A stretch of 64,000 nt of DNA from Endotrypanum monterogeii (GCA_000333855.2 CM007320.1:682867-746866); one strand, 5' to 3'. Shown: positions 1-10,613, counted from the first letter of the stretch. The notes: generated from the sequence alone by a model not told the origin. Numbers and translations: made by a program.

Positions 1-355
1 AAAGAGCGCACAGCACACATTCCAAGAGACTAACCCGAAACCAAAAAAAAATGTGGCTCTTCAATGCCGAAAGAGCAACCACGATAAGTGAGCTACTTGC
101 CTTCAATATTGTTTCGGTAAGTCCTATGGATCTTCTTTTGACTCCGGCCACAAACTACGGATATGCCCCCCCTTTTTTTTTCAGATACCAAAGACAGTCG
201 CAAGCCACGCACCTGTCACAACGGGGAGGGGGGGAGTACATGTAGAGGGAGCATACGTGAAGTTCCATGGAAGGGAATGACATCCCGAGAACATCAGAGT
301 AGCGCTAACAACACCCGCACACAGACACGCAGACTGACATACCGCATGAGACAGC
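1..355. other. Intergenic spacer at window start
   Basis: This is the 3' flank of the 1808-aa gene, running to the window edge. It contains A and T homopolymer runs and a pyrimidine run near 168-183 on the plus strand. I see no credible coding frame or RNA gene. Confidence 0.5.
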
Positions 356-3300
356 TCACTTAAGCGTGGATTCCTCAGTTCTCGAGAGGCACGCTGTAAA
401 GCAGCAGAGCAGCTCCTCGTACACCTTTGAAAAGCGAGCCTTTGCGTTTGAGGCATCGACGGAGGAGGTCTGAGACGCGAGAGGCGACACCTCGCCGGTC
501 ACGGGATGTGAATGCAGCATCGCCACGTCGAGCCTCCCAGGACCACAAAAAAGGCGTAGTACCTCCAGCAGCAGTTTGGGCCCATTAGCTGCCCATGAAC
601 GCTGTGCGTGTGCGAACCTTGTCAGCAGCACCTCACCGCTCGCTACTAGCATAGAAAAGAGTTCATCGCTGTCGCTTTGCGGCGCGGTCGACAGCATCGA
701 CAAATTTGCCAGCCAAGGCATTGCGAACAGCATCCATGCGTCGACAGCGGCCGACAGTCGCCACTCTGTTCCTGCAGCACACAGATGGCGAAGAGCGAGA
801 GCAGTGTATTCCTTCCAAATGTCAGCATCTGCACCGTATTGGCGCACACGATCGGCTGCCGCCGCCAGCACAAGCAACTCCTCTGTCGAGAAGGAGCCTG
901 GCGAGTGGCTGAAGAGACCTTGGAAGTCGGTTGCCACCCACAGTCGTTGAAGCGCCACTACCAGCATTTGTGTGTCAGTTGCCACAACCGAGGTTGAGGG
1001 CGACCACATGTCGGTGCGGAGGAGACACGCTAGCAGCCGTATACACCGCCTCGCCTGAGCAGCAGGAGCGGCAGTGGTAGAGGCGTGCAGTAATGTGGTG
1101 GGGTCTCCATCTGTAATTAATCGAGCAAGTCTTAGGGGTGCACAGGCGTAGGTTTCGATCTCGGGATCGCCACGCACCAGGCACGGTGAGGCATGCAGTG
1201 AGTAACGGCGCAGAGCAGCCCGCTCAGAGGTCGGCAACGGAAGTGGAATCGAGCGTGCCACCCCTGCGAGCTCTTGTGCATATGCTTCGATAAGATTACG
1301 AAAGCGCCGCTGCATGATATTTGCGCAACTGCATCCACCTCGACTCGTTGGCGCAGTGGTGATGGGTGAAAAAAAGTCCCGCGTCGTCGCACGGCCGTAC
1401 TGCAAGGAGTGCAGAGCAGAAAATCGGGCGAGCTCCCAGCATGCATGTAGATGCAACACATCATCCAAAGCACCCATTGCCTCCTCCTTACCTGACCTCG
1501 GCGTACCGGTTTGTATGCATGATGCAAGCGCGCGGTGTAGCACGGTCCACAGCACCTGGGCCGACACGCGTTGCTGCGCCGGCTGCCGAAGCTCCGAGAC
1601 GGCGCTGAGAAGCGCGATGGCGTGATGCACTACTCTTGGGAGTGGGAGACGCTTGGCCTGAGAGGCGAGTTTGCCAACGGCAAGCACGACAAATGCGTCG
1701 TAAGTCGCAGGTGGCGGGACGTGAAAGAAGCGCAAAGTGTTTACCACGCCCACCAAGTCATTGATGGCAGCTGTTCGCCCAAGTGACATGAAAGCCTTCT
1801 CTGTTCGCACAAACGAGTCCAAGCGAAACAAGGCGCTCTCCGCCAAACGTTGCAATGGTGCGTCCATCGCCGCCTTGCTCCATACACCGCTTCGGCCAGA
1901 ACCACAGTCACTCAGTGGGATCGACCGCAGCTCCAAGTACGTGTCAGGGCTTGTGCATCCAGACCGACACAGTCCGCGGAGCAGTGCACAGCACTGCCGC
2001 AACGCGCACCGATCCATTTTCTCCTCGACAACCGCTGCCAGTGCGCCCATTAGGCGACTGTTCCACGCGCCAAGCTGTGTTAGAGATCGAATAAGTAAAG
2101 ACAGCTCTAATGGATCAAGCCGCTCAGCGCAGCCTCGCAGCTCCGGTAGGACGCAGTACAACATTTCTGGGTGCGGGTGCTGAACAGTTTCGAATGCCTG
2201 CAAAAGCATCAGGAGGTCCTTCGGGTTTTGGATCAAGGCCTGGACAGGCCCTGCTCCCAGTTGCTCCCCGCTAGTCCCTGTCACCGTCACATTCATAGCT
2301 TTGGCGGAGACGTTGGAGGAGAACTGTTGTTGCATCCTGGCGAGAACCACTATTGTATCGCCCAGCAACCCCAAAGCCTCACATATCAACCGGTCCAGAG
2401 CGGCAGAAGAGGAGGCTTCCAGTGAACCATCAAGAAGCAGCGACGACTCAGCAACTTCCTCAACCTCTTTGCCCCCCAGCTCGGGCAGGGTCGCTTCATT
2501 GCCGTCCTCCTCGACCGCCAAACCTTCACCTAGCACACCGCCGTCAGGGTCAAGCACTTCGCCGCGCACAGCGGACGCCGCTGCAGATACGCCGCCGTCA
2601 CGCTTGGTTGATTCGACGCCATCGTGTACGAGTCGATAAATCCGTGCGATCACGTGGGCCGTTTGGCTTAGCAACCCCAGCGGCATCGGTGGTGGGCTAC
2701 CGCCGTCCAGCTCATCACACCAGGTCTCCGAAAGCGTCGCCTCCGTTGCATACGCCTCCATGGTAGAATGTACAACTTTGAGGTAGGACTCAAAAGTACT
2801 CTTTTGAGCCTCTCGCCACGCTGTGCTCTGCATCGCGTCATCCTCTGACATGGCATGAGGCAGCTGCAGCGAGTTGAAATAAGACACAAGCGACCGCCCT
2901 AGGTCCGACGCGCGCCGCAGTTTCGCAAGAGCCTCAGCGTACGCCTGAGCCGTTCCGCGCTCGCTCGATGTTGAGTCCTCATTCCCAGCTTTGCTGCCGT
3001 TTCCCTCTAGGGACGCACCGCACTGAACAGCAAACACCTCCAGAAAAATGACAGGGGGCACCGACCGTGACATGTGAGTCGAACGGGACGCATCCATGAG
3101 AGTTTTGCAATTCTCCAAGCTCAGCGAGAGAGCTGCCGGCCCTGCTGGGTCTGGCCCCGCGGCCTCGCCTTTTGAGGAGAGAACGAGCCCAGCTGCACAA
3201 CGAGACCACATGGCACGCATAAAGTGCTGTGCCGATGGTCGAGGAAGCACGCCCGCAGTGTATAGGGAAGCAATGACGCTCGAAAGCGCACTCAGCTCTA

Positions 3301-5782
3301 TACCCTTACATTCCGGTGCCATTACAGCAGCCCGTGCAGCGAAGGCAGACGCCAACCGTATCTCCTTTCGCGTCCAAGTACGAGGAGACGTCCTCTTTGG
3401 TGGACACTTGGCAGCTGTGTTTGCTGTCCCATCGTCTGTCTGTTTCAGGACAGACTCGCCGCTGTCGCGCCGAGGGGCAGCCGTCACCCGGTTGCCTAGC
3501 AGTCGACGGCGCAAGAGCGACGAGGCCAATACCAGATCCTTCGGAGTAGCAGCAGCGCGAACGAGCTGGGTAAGACCTCGGGACATGCCTCCCAACAAAA
3601 CAGTAGCTCGTTGGTCTGCACGGACTGTGACATCCTCCTCTCGGTTATTTGTGGGGTCCTGCGAGCGCAATTCAGATGACGGTCGACGCACCTGAGAAAC
3701 GTACTGCGCGAAGCGTTGAACAGCATCTCCCGCTACGACACGCAAGCGAATGGTCTCTGAGGAGGGGTGCAGAACGTCCACATTGCCTCGCATGGCAAGG
3801 GCGAGCAGAAGCTCCACCTTGTTGAAGAAATCGGCGCATTGCGGGGCAGACAGCTGCACAAAAGCCGTTAGCAGATGTGCAGCATCCATGGCAAGAAGAC
3901 GCGAAGGTGGCGACGGTGCCTCAGATTCGCAGCGGGTGCTGTTTTCGGAAGCAAGAACAATAGCGCGCTGAACGCACTGTGTCAGAACACGTGAGGTGGT
4001 GCAAAAGCGATACCGCCTAACGGCTTCGTCGCCCTCCCCAGCAGGCGCGGTGCCAGACGGGACGCCACGGTCTTTCTCCTCGATACGCGCGAGAGACACC
4101 ACAAAGGGCACGAGCTGACTTGCGCCCACAAGGTGTATTTGCTCGCCGAAGCGCTGCGACAAAAGCTCCACGATGTCTGCACTGACAGTCACCCCCGGAA
4201 CCTCCTCCCAGCGGGATAGGGTTGATAAAAGAACACCACAGTCCGATGCCCGGAGCTGCATGGCCTGCGTCTCACGCAGCAAAAACAAGGCTGGACGGAA
4301 GGCCGCTTGAATAGACAACAGCAGTTGGGCTGGAACGGCAGACGGCCGCTGCTGACGCACCCTGTTTATGACTTGAGCAACATCACTCAGATCTTTGACA
4401 GTGGCGGAAGACAGACCCCCGGGTAGCGCGTGTAGAGCATAAAGAAGTATCAAGTCACCATGCGTGGGCTCAATACTGGCTTGCAATGCCACCTGAATGA
4501 GCTCCACCAAGTCCGTCACACGAACACTTACGGCATTCCCTCTTGCTCCCACCATAGCACCGCCTGGAGCGCCATCGACGGTGGTTGCAGACAATCCAAC
4601 AGCCCCACCTGCCAACGCAAGGATAGACTGGACTAAGGGGAGCAAGACACGGTAACACATGAGGGTGCGCCGCGAGGCAGACTCTATTTGCGCGTGAGAG
4701 AGCCCTAGGGTGGGTGCCACAGACGTGTACATGCGCTCTAGGCCGTGTAGACACTGCATCCACTGGAGTATGTCAGACGGTGAGAGGTACGTCATCACAG
4801 CGCGCGTTTCATTGGAACGACTTTGACTGCATTGATCGCACTGGCGTTTGAGTGCGACCACGCTCGCCTCTGTCATTTTCAGCATTTTATCCAGCTCATC
4901 AGCCCCTGAACCAGACGTCGCCGCCGTGTCAAACTCCGAAGACGATGGCGTCGGTGACTCCTTTGATCTACTGCCGAGCCGCAGGCCGGTCCACTTAGCA
5001 ACCATACCCATGACCGATGTGATGGCGACCAGGTGTTGCTGAACACTAGTCATGGAAAAGTTGGAGGAGTTGTCTGCTGGCTCGGCGGCTGACCCAGGCG
5101 AAGCAGAAGCTACGTCTTGCAGAGCAAAAAGGAGAGGCTCGTAAAGCTCCTCCAGAACGAAGGTCACACCCGCTGTGGGTCCGTCGGAGAGGTTAATCAG
5201 CGGCATGCAGAACGACATCACTTGACGTGGAGTCTGGAGTAACTCCTTGTTTAGCTTGATCCACTGAAGCGCCTCCTGCACACGTGGGAAGGTAGTCGAG
5301 GCACCGAATGCTGCGGCAGCGTTGAGAAACTTGCCAATTTCCGACCCATAGGCAGGGGAGCTTGGCGACACATCCGAAAGATTGTCTCTGCTGCGCACCT
5401 CACCGTTAAGAAGCCGCATGGCCTCAGTGCAAAGAATGATAGCTGTTTGAAGTACAGACGAGGCTGCTGGGCTGCTGGCATCGCCAGTGCCCCTCTGATC
5501 CGCTGAGTTACCTGCATTGATATAATTAGATGTCGGTGATGTGGACAGACCTGTTGTCTTGGCGACTGACTGCGATCGGTATCGCGCCAAGACGACTGAC
5601 ATCGCCTGTTCTTGTTGCGCGTGTCGAAGTCGATGGAACTGATTCCGCATACGCATCAGGGAACCGAGAACAGAGGATGAACGAGCGTTCGACGAGGAAG
5701 ATGTATGCGCTGGCTGCACGTGTGGCTGAGAACCGGACGGGCGGGTATAACTCCCAAGCAAACGTACCATGAAGCGGTTCAT
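356..5782 (-). CDS. Large conserved-type hypothetical protein, putative mitochondrial helical-repeat protein (1808 aa)
   Basis: I do not recognise a named family. The frame opens further upstream through a Cys-Val repeat encoded by a GT microsatellite, but that part has no ATG. The first ATG gives an N-terminus starting MNRFMVRLLGSY, basic and poor in acidic residues, followed by an Arg/Ser/Gln-rich stretch. This resembles a mitochondrial targeting region (inference). Most of the rest is Leu/Ala-rich and looks like successive amphipathic helices, for example LSLLIRSLTQLGAWNSRLM and LLSQRFGEQIHLVGASQL. This is the look of the helical-repeat (PPR/OPR/FASTK-like) proteins common in trypanosomatid mitochondria, but no diagnostic motif is visible. 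Acidic and Ser-rich low-complexity linkers interrupt it. It ends with TGA. An RNA-related organellar role is a guess; a cytosolic HEAT-like scaffold is the alternative. Confidence 0.85.
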   Translation of the reverse strand: MNRFMVRLLGSYTRPSGSQPHVQPAHTSSSSNARSSSVLGSLMRMRNQFHRLRHAQQEQAMSVVLARYRSQSVAKTTGLSTSPTSNYINAGNSADQRGTGDASSPAASSVLQTAIILCTEAMRLLNGEVRSRDNLSDVSPSSPAYGSEIGKFLNAAAAFGASTTFPRVQEALQWIKLNKELLQTPRQVMSFCMPLINLSDGPTAGVTFVLEELYEPLLFALQDVASASPGSAAEPADNSSNFSMTSVQQHLVAITSVMGMVAKWTGLRLGSRSKESPTPSSSEFDTAATSGSGADELDKMLKMTEASVVALKRQCDQCSQSRSNETRAVMTYLSPSDILQWMQCLHGLERMYTSVAPTLGLSHAQIESASRRTLMCYRVLLPLVQSILALAGGAVGLSATTVDGAPGGAMVGARGNAVSVRVTDLVELIQVALQASIEPTHGDLILLYALHALPGGLSSATVKDLSDVAQVINRVRQQRPSAVPAQLLLSIQAAFRPALFLLRETQAMQLRASDCGVLLSTLSRWEEVPGVTVSADIVELLSQRFGEQIHLVGASQLVPFVVSLARIEEKDRGVPSGTAPAGEGDEAVRRYRFCTTSRVLTQCVQRAIVLASENSTRCESEAPSPPSRLLAMDAAHLLTAFVQLSAPQCADFFNKVELLLALAMRGNVDVLHPSSETIRLRVVAGDAVQRFAQYVSQVRRPSSELRSQDPTNNREEDVTVRADQRATVLLGGMSRGLTQLVRAAATPKDLVLASSLLRRRLLGNRVTAAPRRDSGESVLKQTDDGTANTAAKCPPKRTSPRTWTRKEIRLASAFAARAAVMAPECKGIELSALSSVIASLYTAGVLPRPSAQHFMRAMWSRCAAGLVLSSKGEAAGPDPAGPAALSLSLENCKTLMDASRSTHMSRSVPPVIFLEVFAVQCGASLEGNGSKAGNEDSTSSERGTAQAYAEALAKLRRASDLGRSLVSYFNSLQLPHAMSEDDAMQSTAWREAQKSTFESYLKVVHSTMEAYATEATLSETWCDELDGGSPPPMPLGLLSQTAHVIARIYRLVHDGVESTKRDGGVSAAASAVRGEVLDPDGGVLGEGLAVEEDGNEATLPELGGKEVEEVAESSLLLDGSLEASSSAALDRLICEALGLLGDTIVVLARMQQQFSSNVSAKAMNVTVTGTSGEQLGAGPVQALIQNPKDLLMLLQAFETVQHPHPEMLYCVLPELRGCAERLDPLELSLLIRSLTQLGAWNSRLMGALAAVVEEKMDRCALRQCCALLRGLCRSGCTSPDTYLELRSIPLSDCGSGRSGVWSKAAMDAPLQRLAESALFRLDSFVRTEKAFMSLGRTAAINDLVGVVNTLRFFHVPPPATYDAFVVLAVGKLASQAKRLPLPRVVHHAIALLSAVSELRQPAQQRVSAQVLWTVLHRALASCIQTGTPRSGKEEAMGALDDVLHLHACWELARFSALHSLQYGRATTRDFFSPITTAPTSRGGCSCANIMQRRFRNLIEAYAQELAGVARSIPLPLPTSERAALRRYSLHASPCLVRGDPEIETYACAPLRLARLITDGDPTTLLHASTTAAPAAQARRCIRLLACLLRTDMWSPSTSVVATDTQMLVVALQRLWVATDFQGLFSHSPGSFSTEELLVLAAAADRVRQYGADADIWKEYTALALRHLCAAGTEWRLSAAVDAWMLFAMPWLANLSMLSTAPQSDSDELFSMLVASGEVLLTRFAHAQRSWAANGPKLLLEVLRLFCGPGRLDVAMLHSHPVTGEVSPLASQTSSVDASNAKARFSKVYEELLCCFTACLSRTEESTLK

Positions 5783-5812
5783 GATGGCCACGACTCGTGC
5801 GGTACCGCTGTC

Positions 5813-5828
5813 AGACACACACACACAC

Positions 5829-5868
<40 letters not shown>
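5813..5868. repeat. (CA)n microsatellite, about 56 bp
   Basis: A CA repeat with one CG interruption. It lies between the predicted splice acceptor at 5904 and the ATG at 5782, so it would be a GU-repeat in the 5' UTR of the 1808-aa gene's mRNA. It also creates the spurious Cys-Val extension of the reading frame. Confidence 0.95.
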
Positions 5869-5869
<1 letters not shown>

Positions 5870-5903
5870 GTAAGTTCCACCGCTATCACGGTGTGCGTGT
5901 GTG

Positions 5904-5937
5904 CTTGAAGGAGAGAGGGGGAGAGAAGAAAAGAGGT
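5904..5937 (-). promoter_or_regulatory. Predicted trans-splicing signal for the 1808-aa gene
   Basis: A pure-pyrimidine tract on the minus strand (5908-5937) is followed by the first AG at 5905-5904. This predicts a 5' UTR of about 121 nt. It is inferred from the usual trypanosomatid tract-plus-AG layout, not demonstrated. Confidence 0.55.
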
Positions 5938-6024
5938 TCGCTTGCTGAAATCGTGTGATTCCCTCAATGTGTGCGTGGCCTCGTGTCGCGCCTCTTTATA
6001 TGCTCCTCCCGGATTTTTTTTCTT

Positions 6025-6044
6025 GGGGGGGGGGGGGGGGGGGG
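6025..6044. repeat. G20 homopolymer
   Basis: An uninterrupted run of 20 G on the plus strand (C20 in the transcript strand), about 90 bases upstream of the pyrimidine tract of the 1808-aa gene. The exact length in an assembly is often unreliable. Confidence 0.9.
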
Positions 6045-6763
6045 ATTCATGTGATGTTTCGCACAGTTGTATATGCGCGTTTGGATGGTGAATCCAGAGG
6101 GAGGGGAACGCAGGAGGAGCAGGGACAGGGGATGTCACGCAATTTTACAATCCAAGTGGCCGCAGCGGAAGGGAGAAAAAAAAAAAGGGGGCGACCACAA
6201 ATACAAAAGGGCAGAGAACGCCAATGACTCTCGTAACGTTTGTGCACGGAGATGAAGATGGAAGCGTCCGTGGGGTGGAGGGAACCGCTCTACGTGAGCG
6301 AGTATGACGAAACACGAGCATAGAAAAGAAGCAGAGGCGGTAGCTTCGAGGGGTTCAACCTGTGAAGAAAAAAGAATGGTGGGAAGCTGATTTTCTCCTT
6401 GTGCACGCTACTTGCTCCTCTTCTTACCCCACACAGTCGTCGTCTTTCCGGTGGCCATCGCGCATAGAATGAGTATCAACGTCTTACACGACGAGCGCTT
6501 CCAAGTAACGAGCAAGCGGTAGACAGGTGCTTTGGCAGCCCCCTTCCTCTACTGGCTGTTTAACATTACCCTGTCGGGGTTCAGTTCAGTCTCCTTGTTT
6601 CTCATTCACCGTCTGCAGAACTTTTCTTTGGGGGGGAGGGGACGGCGGGGCGGAGAGACGAATCTCCATGAAATATATCCACCTACAAAAACAAAACGGT
6701 CGAGGACACTAGCATTAGCCATCATACATATATGAATGTGTATGTAGTTATGTGCATGTCAGA

Positions 6764-6766
<3 letters not shown>

Positions 6767-6794
<28 letters not shown>
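6767..6794. repeat. (TA)n microsatellite
   Basis: About 28 bp of perfect AT alternation, one of ten comparable tracts found only in the intergenic spacers of this window. Confidence 0.95.
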
Positions 6795-7611
6795 GACAAC
6801 TGTGTAAGAAAAAGAGAAGTGCAACCGGTTCGTGGAAGTGAAAGAGCAACGGTAAAAAATTTTAGAAATGTCAGGGAACATGTTTCATCCCTCGCAAAAA
6901 AAAAAACATACATATATCACACTCTTACACACACAGGGAGAAACACCCCAACACTGTGAAGAGCAACTGTCAATATTCAAACACTCATGCAATCACTATT
7001 CCAGTTTTGTTCTTGGTGTAGCCTCAGCCCTGCAAACTTCAGCCGTGGGCACAACACTGTGTAACGTTGATCACTCGTATCTCCCAACACTAGAGTTCAC
7101 CCTCCCTTCTCCCTGTCTTCGCGCACTTCGCGAAGCTCAGAACGTGGGAAAACGAGTCATGGACCTGACTATGAGAGCTCTCCCCCTTCTCTGTGCGAAG
7201 GTGAAACTGTGTGCGGATGCCAAGGGACAGGAAAAGCGCGTTGTTTGGGTGTGAACGTGAGGAGGAACGAGTAGCAGGGGGCACGGATTTCGGAGAGGAA
7301 TGAAGTAGAACGAGGGAATTAGATGTGTAAGTCACGACACGACTGTTCAAGTCCTTCGATCTGTCCGCATACCCCTTCATCACCTTAGCCTCTGTGATAT
7401 ATATTTCCCTTCTTAAAAAGAAAAAAAAAGGAGAACATTTTCCCTTATTTTTTTTAGGGAAGTGTCATGTGAAGATACACAAACAGACGCACGTAAACCG
7501 ATAGGAAAAAGGGAACGAAAAAAATCGAACAAAAATGCGAACAAGCTCGCGCGGTGCAGCGAGCTGCCTTTTCATTTCCGTTATCCTCGGTAACCTTACG
7601 ACCAGTGCCCC

Positions 7612-9246
7612 TCACGTAGCAGAACCGTAGTTCGGTATCTTCACTCCCAGCAATGGCGAGCTACATTCACCTCCATATAAGGCACTCGCATCATCATCTA
7701 TCGAGACTTGGCGCCGCCCATGCTTTCTCTCACGCACGCAGTGTTGAATCTGGTGGTACACAAACAAGGAAGGGGCAATGACGAGGGCGAGTGCAAGCAC
7801 CACAGACCATATCGAGGCAGCCGTGCACAGTGCAACGTAGCGGAATTTGCCATTGTCATTCAGCTCATAACAAAACGGGATATTCCTCTGGTGCTCAAGG
7901 AGTGCTGACATCACGAACTCAGGCTGATCCGGCAGCTGCTTCGCGAAAAAGCCGAGAAAAGGAGAAGGTCCGTAGCCGCTTCTGTAGTCAGTCAGAAACG
8001 GAGACGCGTAAGAGTAGATGCGGCGACCATTACGGTCGGCAATGAGCAGCACGTCGCGGGAGGGGTTCTCGTAGATACCGCTCGCCGCGTGCAGCGCATT
8101 AGGTTGATTGATCGTGTACAAGCGATGTGATCGGATGAAGTCTGAGCCAAAGACAGTGGCCTGCATACCGTTGTTGCGTGCGGCACCCTGGTAAGAGAAC
8201 TGCACCATATATGCCATGCCATCATCTTTGCTAGTAACGTAAATGTACGGCGTATCGAAGCGCTGCATGAGGACACCAGCAGCGGAGACAGACAGCGACG
8301 ACGAGTCATTAGTGTAGTAGCGGTTTGGAAACATTACTTGGATTGGGGACGGAACGCCCAAGCCAAACAGACGTTCACCGCTATCAGGGTCAAAGACATG
8401 TACGGTATTCCCCGAGACATCACACACGAGGAGATAGTACATCATCGTATCATTCGTCACGGCGAAGACACCAGGGGCAGCGCCACTCTCGATAAGGGCG
8501 CGCGGCAGGAGCGGCGAAACGGTGATGCCGCGAACGGAGCTCATCGAGTAGGACGAGCTCCATGACGAAGCGAAAAGCCCAGCGTTGGTTGAGATATCCT
8601 TCAACGATGTCGCGATCCCCTCCTCCGACCCCGTCCGATCGCTGGACTCCAAAGCGGCTTCCACGTTTCGAGAAGGCTTCCAAGCCGGATAGCGCACATG
8701 CTGAGAGCCCCCACTGGCGGCCTTGAGCGTGACGTCCGCCTTTGGAGCGCGTCTGTACCGCGTGATGGTCACCGAGTTTTGGTTCGAGACGTACAGATCC
8801 TCGGTCTCTGGATGAAAGGCGATATCATAGGGGTGATCCAAGAAGGGATTATCCGCGTCTTGCAGCATCACGGTGAAGAGGTAGTTGCGGGTGCAATTCT
8901 CCTCCATCGTGTGGTTCAGCAAGCCGTTGCCACTGACAGCGAAGATGCGGCTGTAAGAGCCGCGGGCGCTGGAGACGTAGAGATGGCCTGCCGGACCAAA
9001 GCGCATTGTACGCAGCTTTTCTACGTGCACGTCGGGCGGGAAAGAGGCTTTGTTGAGCACCGGGCCAAGGTAATTACCGAGAGTATCGAAAGACCAAATA
9101 TTATCGCCCATATTGGACGTCACGTAAATTGCGTGGGTGTTGCCATTGGAAGGGCATCGCGCGTAACCAGAGAAGCTGCAAGCGACAGTGGCGAACAACA
9201 ACGCTGCAACCAGCTTGACTACTGAGCATGACGAACAGGGTGACAT
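7612..9246 (-). CDS. Type I membrane protein with an NHL/beta-propeller-like ectodomain (544 aa)
   Basis: The first usable ATG gives MSPCSSCSVVKLVAALLF, a hydrophobic signal sequence ending near residue 30. It is followed by a long lumenal or extracellular part with several segments of the form IYVTSN...IWSFDTLGNY, LYVSSARGSYSRIFAV, LYVSNQNSVTITRY, IYVTSKDD and VLLIADRNGRRIYSY. These are the strand-turn patterns of NHL/SMP-30-type propeller blades. N-glycosylation sequons are visible (NHT, NCT, NDS, NDT). Near the C-terminus a membrane span (about SIWSVVLALALVIAPSLFVY) is followed by a basic cytoplasmic tail. The predicted topology is type I surface or secretory-pathway protein. No enzyme residues can be assigned. 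Ligand-binding or a scaffold role is only inference. The AG at 9252-9251 could give a 4-nt leader, but the tract is weak. Confidence 0.9.
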   Translation of the reverse strand: MSPCSSCSVVKLVAALLFATVACSFSGYARCPSNGNTHAIYVTSNMGDNIWSFDTLGNYLGPVLNKASFPPDVHVEKLRTMRFGPAGHLYVSSARGSYSRIFAVSGNGLLNHTMEENCTRNYLFTVMLQDADNPFLDHPYDIAFHPETEDLYVSNQNSVTITRYRRAPKADVTLKAASGGSQHVRYPAWKPSRNVEAALESSDRTGSEEGIATSLKDISTNAGLFASSWSSSYSMSSVRGITVSPLLPRALIESGAAPGVFAVTNDTMMYYLLVCDVSGNTVHVFDPDSGERLFGLGVPSPIQVMFPNRYYTNDSSSLSVSAAGVLMQRFDTPYIYVTSKDDGMAYMVQFSYQGAARNNGMQATVFGSDFIRSHRLYTINQPNALHAASGIYENPSRDVLLIADRNGRRIYSYASPFLTDYRSGYGPSPFLGFFAKQLPDQPEFVMSALLEHQRNIPFCYELNDNGKFRYVALCTAASIWSVVLALALVIAPSLFVYHQIQHCVRERKHGRRQVSIDDDASALYGGECSSPLLGVKIPNYGSAT

Positions 9247-10126
9247 TTTTCTCACATGCACAGGGGTGGTGATGCCGAGAAAGACAAAACGTGTACACAT
9301 CACACAGTAACTCAAAGAAATGGGGAAATACACTGAAAACGATACAGATGAGAACAACAGACGCTATACAGAAACTCACGGGCACCTGCACACACGCATG
9401 TACACATACATACACAAGAAAAAAAAGGTGAGGAGTCAAAGCGTCTGCAGTCTGATAGCACACACATACAGAGATGAAGTGGTCGCCTGGTAAGAACAAG
9501 AAGCGACTCCAGTAAGGAAGTTGCAGCGGAGTTGCCGTGTAATGCTCACCAGCATTAAGCTAGAGAGTTGCATGCGGAAACAGAAAAACAGACGACAGAG
9601 AAAAAGATGCGGAGGCAGAAAAAGGGAAGTGAAGGCGGGGGTATTGGTCCAAGGTAGTACGACACAACATTGATCGACTCAACTGCACTATGAGGGGAAG
9701 AGTGGAAGAGAAATGCGAAGCGGCGTGAAAGGAGACGCGTTCGTCCGGAGTGAAATACCGCCTCGGTAAAGAGAGAGGCAGCAAGATAGAGAGAGCTGTA
9801 AGACAACCGCGCCAGACACAGGGCTGCAATGCACACCTGAGAGAAGTGGAGAGGTTTGATTGCAAGGGGTAAAAATAATACAATGCTCAGTATCAGCTGC
9901 GGCACCCACTCTGCATAATTGGATCATCTCTGGTGACGATAGGCGGAACAAAGTACTAATCGGGGTTCATGTACCCCTCCACTCAAAAAAAAAAAATGAG
10001 GAATTCGTGATGTGCGTAGTTCTGTATGTGTGTGTGTGCGAAGGCAAGAAATAAGACACGCCGTGTTTTCCCACAGCAGATGGAGGCAGCGGCTTGCTCA
10101 CTTGTAGCCCTGGAGAGGATGACAAG

Positions 10127-10167
<41 letters not shown>

Positions 10168-10613
10168 GGTGCGGGAAGAAACGTGAGAATTTCCAGCACA
10201 GAGAGCATCGTAGCGCGGCGATGGGAAACGCAGGCGACAGAGAAACATAGGAAATTCGATAAATAGAAATAAGAGGAGATTAGGCATTGAACAAAAATTC
10301 CGAAAATGGCAAAAGCTGATTGTGATACGCGCAGGCAGTCAACCCTACAACAGCTTGTCAGTGCAACGCTGCATGTCACCGAATATATATTTTTTTAAAA
10401 AGACATGGCGACATGAGAATAAAACACCGGACATCCGATATGACATTTCCGTGCGAAGTTGTGAGGAGAAAAGCAGAAGCATAGAGACATTGTCTGGAAA
10501 AGGGCTGAGAAGAAAAGACTCTGATTACGAGCGGCGCGAAGCCTCTTGCGGCAGTATCTTCCCTCACACTCCTCTCCCTTTTTTTTCCTTTACTGGCAAC
10601 CCCCCCCCCTGTC
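9247..10613. other. Intergenic spacer
   Basis: This lies between the aldehyde dehydrogenase gene and the beta-propeller gene. It holds a long TA repeat (10129-10165), purine-rich stretches (pyrimidine on the minus strand) at about 9417-9437 and 9585-9640, and C/T runs at 10579-10610. Overlapping minus frames here are rich in Ser/Leu/Phe from pyrimidine bias and are not considered genes. Confidence 0.5.
10129..10165. repeat. (TA)n microsatellite
   Basis: About 37 bp of uninterrupted AT alternation, the longest TA tract in the window. Confidence 0.95.

Larger units (their letters stand above)
5938..7611. other. Intergenic spacer
   Basis: This lies between the beta-propeller gene and the 1808-aa gene. 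It holds a G20 homopolymer (6025-6044), a long TA repeat (6767-6794), and A/T runs near 7415-7455. Short frames exist (for example 7090-7380 minus) but lack homology or a coding look. I see no RNA gene. Confidence 0.5.

Noticed and set aside
7090..7380. 96-codon ATG-led minus-strand frame between the beta-propeller and 1808-aa genes
   Set aside because: No domain, no convincing tract next to the start, and Ser/His/Arg-rich composition; more likely 3' UTR. Not fully excluded.
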